DNA of 22,396 nucleotides, taken from Rhizophagus sp. LPA8_4_AMF (Eukaryota; Glomeromycota; Glomeromycetes; Glomerales; Glomeraceae). A program made the position numbers and the translations under genes. The notes below the pieces were generated by a model. It ran no database searches. It was not told the origin of the DNA and saw nothing but the letters and a program-made list of their open reading frames with translations. This document shows, one piece after another, positions 11,002 to 19,481 of this stretch. The stretch is from NCBI GenBank assembly GCA_021464525.1, contig JADRCO010001118.1, forward strand, positions 1 through 22,396. The letters are read 5' to 3'. Every line of letters starts with the position of its first letter. Position 1 is the first letter of the stretch.

Positions 11002-12510
11002 ATGGGATCAAGACTTCCAGCAGATTGTCTACGCGTAATATTCGAATTCCTACAAGATGATACCAAATCATTACATTCTTTCCTACTTGTAAACCGACTT
11101 TGGTGTGAAACTACGGTTCCTATTCTTTGGAGAAATACGAAAAATTGGTTATTATCTCAATTTAATGATAAATCAACTCAAACGCTTTTTACAACATTAT
11201 TATCTTGCCTTCCGGAAGATTCGAAAAAACTCTTATCTGATAACGGGATTATAATTCCTCCTCCAACTGCGCAACCTCTATTATTTGAATATGCGGCATT
11301 TTGTCGTCGTTTATCTTATAATGATATAAATTATGTTATTGAAGTGGCAATTGGAGATCGACGATTAAGCAATTCAAGAAAATTATATAGCAAACATCTT
11401 ATCAAACAAGAAATGTTTCGAATGTTTTTAACTCGATGTTCGACGATTGAATTTCTTGATATTTCGGATCGAACTAATACCGATGTACCTTTACCATATT
11501 TTACAGGAGCCGAAACAAGTTTTTTGCATTTATGTGAATTACGATGTAATACGGAAATTCCATCATCGATATTTTATCGTATGGCGCAAATTTGTAGGAA
11601 TATTGAAACTTTATTTATCGGATATTATCCTTTTGATAATGAAGGTTTAGCAACGTTAATTGAAGTTCAAAAAAAATTAAAAAATTTTGAATGTCAATCT
11701 CAAATACGTAATACAGATTATACAGAATATACAACACTTGAAAAGCCACCATGTAAAAATCTAGCATCCGCTTTATCAACATGTTCTAATAAATTAATAA
11801 ACTTAGCTTTCGGAGGAGATATAATAATTATTCCATCATCCACAATAGCAGAAATTGCTAATTTACAAGTATTAAGATTGGATTTTAATCGAAATTTGAA
11901 TGAGGAAATTTTGGAAAGTTTAGAATTTACAGCATTTCCAAATCTTAAAATATTAAAAATGGGTGGTATATTAGCTCCTTTAATAATGTTGGGAAGATTA
12001 ATAAGAAGGACAAGAAATAATCTTGAAAATATTTCATTATATGGTTGGGCAACACCTGAAACAAAACCAATTGGAATTTTTAATAAAGTTGTGGCTCAAT
12101 ATGCACCAAAATTAAAATATCTTACAACTTGGTGTTGCGAAAATAATTTTACTGATATTGAATTAATATTAAATTCTTGTGATCAATTGGAAGGTTTAAC
12201 AATTAGAAGTCTTGATAGTCAACTTGATGGCGATATTTTGTTTGAAATGTTGGGTAATTTAAATAATGAAAGTTTTTCTAAATTACGAATAGCAGGTGTA
12301 TGGGCTTTTACTCATGAAGGATTAAAAAACTTTTTTGAAAAAAGAAAGGAAAGGAAAAAATCTTTCTCTTTATATATATGTGATTGTTACGATGAGGTTG
12401 ATAGTTGTATTGAAATCACAAAAAGTCATAAGAAAATTATCGAAAAATATAAAGCTGATGGTGTTTTGAAAAATTTTAAAATAGAATATGATTTTACTGG
12501 AGACTTTTAA
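11002..12510 (+). CDS. F-box protein with leucine-rich C-terminal region
   Basis: A single uninterrupted exon encodes about 502 residues. I chose the ATG at 11002 because the F-box starts right after it (MGSRLPADCLRVIFEFL, then LHSFLLVNRLWCETTVPILW, residues about 1-45), and because a splice-like acceptor stands just upstream, making the earlier TTG unlikely. The F-box is the helical motif that binds Skp1 in SCF ubiquitin ligases. The remainder has irregular leucine-rich repeat spacing (for example IEFLDIS, LQVLRLDFNRN, NLKILKMGG, QLEGLTIRSL), the usual substrate-binding part. This layout matches the very large F-box families of Rhizophagus and related fungi, where most targets are unknown. 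No signal peptide, no membrane segment, no sign of decay. Overlapping frames such as 11447-11650 are shadows. Confidence 0.9.
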   Translation: MGSRLPADCLRVIFEFLQDDTKSLHSFLLVNRLWCETTVPILWRNTKNWLLSQFNDKSTQTLFTTLLSCLPEDSKKLLSDNGIIIPPPTAQPLLFEYAAFCRRLSYNDINYVIEVAIGDRRLSNSRKLYSKHLIKQEMFRMFLTRCSTIEFLDISDRTNTDVPLPYFTGAETSFLHLCELRCNTEIPSSIFYRMAQICRNIETLFIGYYPFDNEGLATLIEVQKKLKNFECQSQIRNTDYTEYTTLEKPPCKNLASALSTCSNKLINLAFGGDIIIIPSSTIAEIANLQVLRLDFNRNLNEEILESLEFTAFPNLKILKMGGILAPLIMLGRLIRRTRNNLENISLYGWATPETKPIGIFNKVVAQYAPKLKYLTTWCCENNFTDIELILNSCDQLEGLTIRSLDSQLDGDILFEMLGNLNNESFSKLRIAGVWAFTHEGLKNFFEKRKERKKSFSLYICDCYDEVDSCIEITKSHKKIIEKYKADGVLKNFKIEYDFTGDF

Positions 12511-13501
12511 TTATTAATACTTAAATGTAGATTCTGCATTAATTTTTGTAATTTTTGTAAGGAGTTATTCAAAAGTACAGTTCCAAGTTTCTTTTAATAT
12601 ACAATAGATTTTGTAAATTCACGTCATTTATTTTGTACATAAAAGTTTAATATTAAAAAGATTGATGCAAGGGTATTTATATTTTTTTTGAAATTAGTAC
12701 GCGACCAATTAAACTGGCTCAAAAACTCAAAAACAATAAGTACAAACCAGTTGACCATATGAAATAAATACTGAGTATGAGAGGTAGAGTTGTAATTAGT
12801 TTGAGGTTCAAAGGTAGAATTGCCAGTAATAAATTCCATAAAGTTTGTTCGTGAGATATTAAATTTTGTCAAGAAGATATTTAGTATGGGTCCAGCCCAA
12901 GATATTGTAAAGTTTCGTTTCAGAGAGAAAATTATTTATTATAATTGATTGATAATCAGGATATTTGATAAACTAATTTTATTACGTAATCATATAATTA
13001 CATAATTACATAAACCCGTGATGATATAACACCCGTTACATGTATATTTTCTCTATTATATAAATATATATGACGATTAAGAAAATGTATTTTTATGTAT
13101 AATAAATATAATTTGCATATAAAATTATTCATATTTTTTTATTGTAATTTTGTTATGTTCCCACAGTTATTATTTCACCCAACACCCTGAAATGATAGAT
13201 CATATAATTTCGGGACTGGGACAAAGAACCGTTCCCTCAGGGAACGATCAGTGTAACACAAAGTTCTTACCTATGTGATCTGACCACGAACTGTAACATT
13301 GAGATGACATTAGAGCGATAAACTTTATTTTAATGTTAATAAGCAAATGAAATATTATACAATAAAAAAAAGTCGCACAATACATGTTTGAACGAAGCTG
13401 AAAAAATATATCGCAAATAAAAGCAAACAACCCACAAATACAAATTTTGGTTATTATTATTTGTCAAATCTACAGACCGCCCCACCCGTCAAGGAATTTT
13501 A
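12511..13501. other. Intergenic region, convergent gene ends
   Basis: This lies between the 3' ends of the F-box gene (plus) and the SAM-domain gene (minus). Open frames at 12624-12872 and 13248-13430 on the minus strand have no recognisable domain and I do not call them. There is a small perfect hairpin at 13230-13246 within a less AT-rich patch (13150-13300). No RNA gene was recognised. Confidence 0.5.
13230..13246. other. Short perfect hairpin
   Basis: cgttccc/gggaacg form a 7-bp stem with a tca loop, in a locally GC-richer segment. It lies about 255 bp beyond the stop of the SAM-domain gene and about 720 bp beyond that of the F-box gene. It might be part of an old repeat or a 3' processing structure; nothing further can be said. 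Confidence 0.3.
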
Positions 13502-15210
13502 CTACATGGCTATTCTTGGATTTTTACAGAGAATATTACAAAGGTTACGAAATTCTTCACGGAGTTCCTTACGAAGTTCATTAAGGAGTTCTTCACGAAG
13601 TTCATTAAGGAGTTCTTCGCGAAGTTCATTAAGGAGTTCTTCACGAGGTTCATTAAGGAGTTCTTCACGAGGTTCATTAAGGAGTTCTTTACAAGGTTCA
13701 TTAAGGAGTTCTTCACAGAGTTCTTCCCGGCCAGATTTAATATTAGCTACTGAAGATTCTACACATAAGAGTTGAGAGAATGGCTTCATAAGTTGTGAAA
13801 GTAAAAATAAGGACAATACTTTTACATCATAACAACATAGTACTCCAACCACAATAGTACTTACTTTGGTTGTTAAGCTCCTTAGCAACATTCACAAGTC
13901 TCATTGATGGACCTTTTTCAAAACCGCATTCCTTGAAATCTTCTTCGTTCATTTTGACAAAATCACAACCAGTGATTTCCCGATCGCGTAATATTTCGAA
14001 ATGATTTTCATTTAGATGTAAGGCTCGTTTTTTTAGGAATTTAATAAGATCCTCTGTGTCTCTATTTTTAATTTCTTCGGATTCGACGGGAGAAGACTTT
14101 GGCGAAGTTAATGTTTTAATATTAACTAGCGGTAATATTTCATCGTTATCTGATGGAAGATATAATTTTTAAGTACATTTCTGTTTCATATTATCCAAAT
14201 TGATTGACAATAAAATTCTTACCATAAATAGTTGTATTTTGACTTTCGATTTCTACTCTCGCTCTTTTCGCCAACGTTTCATCATTATCTGGAGAATGAG
14301 ACTCATCAGGCTTCCGCTTCGTATGATCATCTATAGCAGAGGTAGATCCTCTCACGTCTTTGTTGCGCATATCTTCAATTAATTTCTTTGCCATACGTTG
14401 TTCCTAATAGAATTCTCATAAGATCATTGCAACGTAATCATTCCTATATTTGCTTTAAAACTCACCTCTAGTAATTGTAATTCATCAGGCTTCCACTTCG
14501 TATGATCATCTATAGCAGAGGTAGATCCTCTCACGTCTTTGTTGCGCATATCTTCAATTAATTTCTTTGCCATACGTTGTTCCTAATAGAATTCTCATAA
14601 GATCATTGCAACGTAATCATTCCTATATTTGCTTTAAAACTCACCTCTAGTAATTGTAATTCATCAGGCTTCCACTTCGTATGATCATCTATAGCAGAGG
14701 TAGATCCTCTCACGTCTTTGTTGCGCATATCTTCAATTAATTTCTTTGCCATACGTTGTTCCTAATAGAATTCTCATAAGATCATTGCAACGTAATCATT
14801 CCTATATTTGCTTTAAAACTCACCTCTAGTAATTGTAATGCATTTATCGATGTTACTTTGCGAGACAATGTTGTAAGGTATGCCCTTCTTTCATCTTCTA
14901 ATTTTAACTCTTCAATAAAACTTTTCACGAAAGTTGAGGAGAATGCTTTATTAAATTCTGATAAAATTTTCCACGCTCTTTTCTTTGCATTCTCATGAAG
15001 ATTGATGCTGTTAGGATCACTGAAGCTTCGTAGGACTGAATATATTTCTGTTTTTAGGGTTTCGAACATATCGGCAGATAAGACAGATTTTGATTTGACA
15101 TATTGGAGTATGGAAACAATCGACCAATCCTTATATGTCGTTTGTTGTAGATACTCAGTAATCATTAACTCGAACATCTTGAGAGTCGTGAGACGCGACA
15201 TACGCGACAT
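13502..15210 (-). CDS. SAM-domain protein with triplicated exon and REELLNEL repeats, 6 exons
   Basis: Exons (minus): 15210-14824, 14761-14645, 14582-14466, 14403-14223, 14149-13865 and 13758-13502, in phase throughout, giving about 447 residues. Residues 1-129 are an unrecognised helical region starting MSRMSRLTTLKMFELM. Exons 2 and 3 are identical 39-residue modules (EQRMAKKLIEDMRNKDVRGS and onward, ending LQLLE); exon 4 starts with the same module and continues into a basic stretch (LAKRARVEIE). Residues about 299-360 form a sterile alpha motif (SAM) domain: EDLIKFLKK, HFEILRDREITGCDFVKM, EDFKECGFEKGPSMRL. SAM domains mediate protein-protein oligomerisation. Exon 6 is mostly 4- and 8-residue repeats of the type REELLNEL/REELLNEP, predicted amphipathic helix, ending NPRIAM. 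Exons 2 and 3 are symmetric (117 nt, phase 0), so skipping would keep the frame. Which partners it binds is unknown. An alternative donor, gtaaaaatc near 13527, could change the extreme C-terminus. Confidence 0.72.
13561..13728. repeat. 12/24-bp coding minisatellite
   Basis: Fourteen consecutive 12-nt units alternate between ggagttcttcac and gaagttcattaa types, making a 24-nt higher-order unit with a few substitutions (cgc, gagg, aagg variants). On the minus strand it encodes the REELLNEL/REELLNEP helix of the SAM-domain gene. Because the unit is a multiple of three, gain or loss of units keeps the frame. The plus-strand frame rich in Arg and Ser across the same bases is a shadow. Confidence 0.9.
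14303..14839. repeat. 179-bp tandem repeat (exon + intron unit), three copies
   Basis: Units occupy 14303-14481, 14482-14660 and 14661-14839. The second and third appear identical; the first differs by one base in the coding part (CGG versus TGG, Arg versus Trp). Each unit contains the end of an exon (LQLLE), a complete 62-nt intron starting gtgagttttaaag and ending ctattag, and the beginning of the next exon. The exact match extends through the introns, so the duplications are recent. Confidence 0.95.
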
Positions 15211-15920
15211 CGATTGATTATATATTAGATATGCATTCTGCAGATCTACCCGTGATCGTGATTATTATCCTGACATCAATTTCAGCATGAGAGATCAGTC
15301 ATAAAGTTTTTAATAGGAATGCTATCAGGCATATCAAGTTTTCGACAAGCCAAGCGCGTCCCTACTAGCGTATGGCCATTACGTCCTGCGTTAGATGTTT
15401 GGTGCTAGTCTCCAGGCATGATGTCCTTGAGTCATGCGTGCTTAAGGCCTTCCCCCTGCATGCTAGTGTCCAGGATGTGCTGTGTATTCCTACTGGCGTA
15501 TGGCCATTACGTCCTGCGTTAGATGTTTGGTGCTAGTCTCCAGGCATGATGTCCTTGAGTCATGCGTGCTCAAGGCCTTCCCCCTGCATGCTAGTATCAG
15601 AATACTTTGTGTATACCTACTAGCGTACGGCCAATACGTCCTGCGTTAGATGTATGGAAACAGTCTCCAGGCATGATGTCCTTGAGTCATGCGTTCTCAA
15701 GGCCTTCCCCCCGCATGCTGTTTTCCAGTATACAGTTGGCTTACCATACTTCTTTTATATTCATTATTACGTAGAAAATTTTTTACAAATTACCGGTAAT
15801 CACATTTTTATTTATCATGAACGTTAAGTCAAAACTTTATTATATAAAACGTAAATATATGATGCTATCAAAGAGGGAGGGAGTACGCGGATCCTAGGCC
15901 ATTTAATGCGAGTCCCAGCA
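15211..15920. other. Region upstream of the SAM gene, holding a minisatellite
   Basis: From 15211 to 15360 lies the presumed proximal promoter of the minus-strand SAM gene, with no clear TATA box. 15361-15741 is the 128-bp array listed separately. 15742-15920 is AT-rich with no gene seen. This stretch is less AT-rich than most of the window. Confidence 0.45.
15361..15741. repeat. 128-bp tandem repeat, about three copies, GC-richer and palindromic
   Basis: Units start at 15361, 15489 and 15616 with cctactagcg or cctactggcg. The first two are nearly identical in their first 115 nt; the third is more diverged. Each contains small inverted repeats (gcatga/tcatgc around tgtccttgag; cgta/tacg around tggcca; aaggcctt). 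Two sub-copies of tgctagtctccagg or tgctagtgtccagg lie about 58 nt apart in units 1 and 2, so each 128-nt unit may itself come from an older duplication. No open frame runs through it. Confidence 0.9.
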
Positions 15921-16213
15921 TCAAATTATTTCTTTTCTCTCTGACATTTGAGAAAAATATCTATAGCTACTTCTATTACTAATTACGTGATTCTCACCCC
16001 CACACTCGTTTACTATACTAGATTTCCGAAATAAATTATCCCACACATATTTACAGAATTTTTGTCTCCCAAACACACAGACTATTATTCCTCGAAAGAG
16101 AACTCCTCTGAGATTAAGAAGTTTCGAACCTATAGTAAAATTACGGAAGCATTAGCAACTGAGATAAAAAAAAAATAATACAATAACGATTTACACTTAC
16201 CATCACGATTCAT
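15921..16213 (-). CDS. Possible small two-exon gene, unrecognised
   Basis: A short first exon at 16213-16201 (ATG, AAT, CGT, GAT and one base) is followed by a strong donor gtaagt. An acceptor ctatag at 16131-16130 would join it to a frame open from 16129 to the TGA at 15923-15921, giving 73 residues (MNRDGSKLLNLRGVLFRGII and onward). The intron would be 71 nt, typical for this window. A TATATAA box lies at 16333-16327, about 115 nt upstream of the ATG. No domain is recognised and composition does not prove coding. Alternatively this is only the first exon of a longer transcript reading into the SAM gene, with acceptor tttatctcag also available. Confidence 0.3.
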
Positions 16214-16326
16214 TTTCACATAATTCCATTCCGCCTCATACACAAGAAATTTATTGCTTAATTTTTTCTGCGTTATCGCCGGTACGATACTGCGCAAAGT
16301 TTCAAGAATTCGGCACGTGAAGATGC

Positions 16327-16333
16327 TTATATA
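16327..16333 (-). promoter_or_regulatory. Candidate TATA box
   Basis: TATATAA on the minus strand, in a comparatively GC-rich patch (16260-16450) with a CACGTG hexamer nearby at about 16313-16318. It precedes the possible small gene starting at 16213. In such AT-rich DNA a TATA motif alone is weak evidence. Confidence 0.25.
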
Positions 16334-16580
16334 AGATAAATTTTTTGATGCACTGCGCCAGACTTTTGCTGTGCCGTGTGAGTAATTTCACTGCGCCCAT
16401 TGTACGCGTGATGATGGTCAGTGATTTTCTCGGCGAAGATCAAAATGCCGATATATAGTAAGAAAAGTAATATGTCCGTTTTATTTTGGGACATCTATAG
16501 AGGAGGAAAAATAGATTAACATCGTGATGACATGTTTCAAGAAGCTAGCCGAGCAATAAAACCAACCTACCTTATTATAA

Positions 16581-16845
16581 ATTTGCGGAATATGCGAGTT
16601 CGTTTTGATTGTTGATTTCGATGATGTTAATAACGGTAAGTTTTATTTTTCGTTTGATTTTTGCTTTAGTTGCGCGAGGCAAATAAAAGGATTCACTAAC
16701 CGGGACATTATCTTTTTCAGGATCGATCTTGGAATACACTTTGTGGAAAAATTACGTTAATATGATCGCATCACGAAAATCTGATCAACAACATCTATCT
16801 ATATATAAAGATCGTCAAGGGGTCTTTTTACAAAAATATACGTAA
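16581..16845 (+). other. Candidate plus-strand exon pair, divergent from the small minus gene
   Basis: A frame open from 16581 to a donor gtaagt at 16636, joined to the acceptor tttttcag at 16720, continues open for 40 more codons to the TAA at 16843-16845 (VLIVDFDDVNN, then SILEYTLWKNYVNMIASRKS). The 85-nt intron and both splice sites look good. No ATG is in frame upstream; the nearby ATG ATG at 16621 is in another frame and gives only a short peptide. A TATAAA at 16576-16581 is too close to be its promoter in this frame. It may be an internal exon or a remnant. The hAT element starts 150 bp further on. Confidence 0.22.
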
Positions 16846-16990
16846 TAATTTTGAGAATATGCGAGAAAGTTTGAGAATAAAAGTCCCTGGATCTTCGCTG
16901 GCAATCTTATTGCCAATAATTTGCCGATCCATATTTCCTAAATTCTCCTGTATTAACATGCATACTCTCGAACAATAAAAAAAAATCGTA

Positions 16991-16998
16991 TGTACGGT
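16991..16998. repeat. Left target-site duplication of the hAT element
   Basis: tgtacggt directly precedes the left terminal inverted repeat and recurs exactly at 19474-19481 after the right one. Eight base pairs is the typical target duplication of hAT transposons. Confidence 0.95.
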
Positions 16999-17010
16999 TA
17001 GGGATGGGGG

Positions 17011-17038
17011 GGTATATACCATTCCGATGGTATATACC
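17011..17038. repeat. Left subterminal inverted repeat of the hAT element
   Basis: Eleven-bp arms ggtatatacca/tggtatatacc with a 6-nt spacer. Related motifs near the right end at 19405-19439 suggest a shared binding site for the transposase. Confidence 0.7.
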
Positions 17039-17261
17039 AAAGGATAATATATAACAGTTTATAACAATGTATAATAATTATAATGTCGGCCAGCATTAAT
17101 TTAATATATGTTAAAGCCGGCCAGAATTATTTCTGGGTTAATTTGGCATTTCGGCTTAGTGTAACTGTATAAGTGTAACTATGTTGTGTGAAACAATAAG
17201 AATTATAAGAATTATATATGTTTGCGATTTGCCGATTTGCGTTCCTTTTTCTTTGTTCAAC

Positions 17262-19328
17262 ATGCCGCGCCCTAAAAATCCTGTTTGGAAATTTTTTTAT
17301 AAGGAAAGAAAAAATGGAAAACAACATTATGTTGCAACTTGTAAATTTTGTGATCCTCCTTTTGCTATCGATGGCCAACCACAAAGGATGATAAAACATT
17401 TATTAGAACAATGTAAAAATGTACCGGAATATGTTAAAACAGAATTATCCTCTTACAAAAACACAACTATTACACAGCCACTCACACAACCGTTTACACA
17501 AAATACATAAAATACATTACTTCTAAAATTAAATAATCAATTAAATAAAAAGCAAAAAACTCAAACAACAATTGATAATTATGCCGATAAATGTAGTAGC
17601 GAAGAACAAAAAGAAATTATCAATATTTGGCGCGTGCAATCTTTGGTGGTGGTTTACCTCTTTCTTTAGTTGAAGATGAATATTTTATAGCTTTTTGTAA
17701 AAAGCTAAGACCAGCTTATGAACTTCCAACCCGTAGTAAATTGTCAAATGATTTATTAAATGATACTTATAAGGATATAACCAAAAATATTAATCAACAT
17801 ATTAAAAAAACAGACTTGGTTTGTATAACAAGTGATGGATGGACGTGAATCAATTATTAATTTTATGGTAACAACTCCCAAACCAGTATTTTGGAAAGCA
17901 ATGGAAACTAAAGAAAAGCGTCATACTGGTAATTTTATTGCAGAACAGTTTGATATTGTAATTAATGAAGTTGGAGTTGATAAAGTGGTTGCAGTTTTAA
18001 CAGATAACGCATCAAATATGAAAGCTGCACATAATATACTCAAAGCAAAATATCCGAATATTTTTTTTTTAGATAAGCATAAAGTTAATTTTTGATAAAT
18101 TTAATTATATATAATTTCTAATCATTATATATTTGTTACAGGGTGTTTTGCACACAATATTAATCTTCTAGTAAAAAATATTATCGGAATACCATGGTGT
18201 GCAAATATTATTACCTCTGTAAAAGAACTTGTAAAATTTTTCAAAAATCATCATATAGAAAGTGCGTGTCTGGCACGACTGCAAAAAGAAAAACTGGGAA
18301 AAGAAATTAGACTCCAATTACCCGGTAATACACGTTGGGGATCACATCATGCTTGCTTGTTATCATTTGTACAAAGTATGAAAGCTTTACAGGTATTTAA
18401 AAATTTCAACTTTATTAATTTATACATTATTTAATAATTAATCATAATTTAGATTATTGTTTTTGAAGAATCAGTCCAAAGATCTTTGGAACAATCCCTT
18501 GCTTCCAAATTAGTTGATACAACTACTTTCTGGCCCGAAGTTGAACAATTATGTGAATTTTTAAATCATTTTACTATTATGTATAAAATTTTTGAAAGTG
18601 ATCAACCGAACTTATCTTCAGTATTTCACAGGTATTATTTAATTATAAAATAAAATATTTTTGACATCTATATAAGCTTTATATTTAATCTGCTTTTTCT
18701 GGTATAAAGTTTTTCAATTCTTGGTAGGGACATTTTAGCAAGTAGTATTCCAATTAAAAGTGAAGCATATCAAGAATTTACCAAACGATGGAATAAATTG
18801 TACGATCCTGCTATTACATTAGCATATTATTTTGATCCAAGATACCGTGGAAAATTTCTTTCACAAAATCATACTACAATGTCATATATTTTGGAAGAAA
18901 CATCTAAACTTGTTAATGCAGAATCTCGTGGACAATTAACTCAAGAATTATTCCAATATTATAATAAATCAGGACCATTTGAATGTGAGCATTTATGGTC
19001 TGACGAAGTAGTTGGAGATCCTAATACTTGGTGGGCAGTTTTGCGAACAGAAACACCAGTTATAGGTGCAATAGCAAGCAAATTTATGTCAATTCCTGCT
19101 TCTTCTGCTGCAGCTGAAAGAAATTGGTCTCATTTCGGGTTTATTCATAATCTTAAAAGAAACAGATTGACTAATGAGCGCGTTTTTAAACTAGTATCAG
19201 TTTATTCATATTATAAAACATTAAGAAATCCTAAAATAATTCATCAAGATACTAGGCAAAGTGAAATAGATGAAGATTTTATTGTTATAAGTTTAGATGA
19301 AGAAGATGTAACAGATGATAATGAATAA
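17262..19328 (+). pseudogene. hAT transposase (BED zinc finger, DUF659, C-terminal dimerisation domain), inactivated
   Basis: Starts MPRPKNPVWKFFYK at 17262. A BED-type zinc finger follows (CKFC ... HLLEQC), then a DUF659/RNase H-like core (LVEDEYFIAFCKKLRPAY, ITSDGWT, ESIINFMVTTPKPVFW, VVAVLTDNASNMKAAHNIL), CFAHNINLLVKNI, LPGNTRWGSHHACLL, and the hAT dimerisation motif IPASSAAAERNWSHFG with NRL. Later exons are intact: 18142-18392, 18453-18631 and 18728-19328. The 5' half is broken by an in-frame TAA at 17508-17510 (fits CAA to TAA in a repeated Gln-Asn-Thr), a one-base loss near 17620-17627, a small out-of-frame deletion after GWT near 17847, and a lost splice donor at 18073 (ataagc where gtaagc would restore phase with the exon at 18142). 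It cannot make a full transposase as it stands. Confidence 0.93.
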
Positions 19329-19473
19329 ATGAATACAACTTTTAAATACTTTATAAAGTCAATAAAGTCTTTAATTTTTTAAAATATATAAATAACATTA
19401 TAAATGGTATATACCATGTTATATACCCGGTATATACCCCAAAATATGTATAACATGTTATTTACCATCCCTA

Positions 19474-19481
19474 TGTACGGT
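19474..19481. repeat. Right target-site duplication of the hAT element
   Basis: Exact copy of tgtacggt from 16991-16998, directly after the right terminal inverted repeat. Confidence 0.95.

Larger units (their letters stand above)
16999..19473 (+). mobile_element. hAT-superfamily DNA transposon, 2,475 bp, structurally complete but non-autonomous
   Basis: The ends are tagggatgg at 16999-17007 and its inverse ccatcccta at 19465-19473, flanked by the perfect 8-bp duplication tgtacggt. Subterminal inverted motifs occur at both ends: ggtatatacca and tggtatatacc at 17011-17021 and 17028-17038 on the left; tggtatatacca at 19405-19416 and ggtatataccc at 19429-19439 on the right. These are likely transposase-binding repeats, by analogy with other hAT elements. 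Two copies of cggccag(c/a)atta lie at about 17088 and 17118. Inside is one plus-strand transposase gene, now broken. The intact target duplication and ends indicate a fairly recent insertion relative to the surrounding DNA. Confidence 0.95.

Noticed and set aside
12624-12872. 82-codon minus-strand frame downstream of the F-box gene
   Set aside because: No domain, no promoter or splice context, and composition is compatible with chance.
13461-13775. Plus-strand open frame rich in Ser-Arg (SR-protein-like repeats)
   Set aside because: It is the antisense reading of the 12/24-bp minisatellite; the minus-strand frame is spliced in phase to a SAM domain, so the plus frame is a shadow.
14200-14382. 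Plus-strand frame across the SAM-gene repeat
   Set aside because: Shadow of the minus-strand exon, which is in phase with its neighbours.
15361-15741. CRISPR-like look of the 128-bp repeated blocks
   Set aside because: The units are contiguous tandem copies without unique spacers, and the genome is eukaryotic with introns.
17127-17399. 90-codon minus-strand frame inside the transposon
   Set aside because: Antisense to the BED zinc-finger exon of the transposase.
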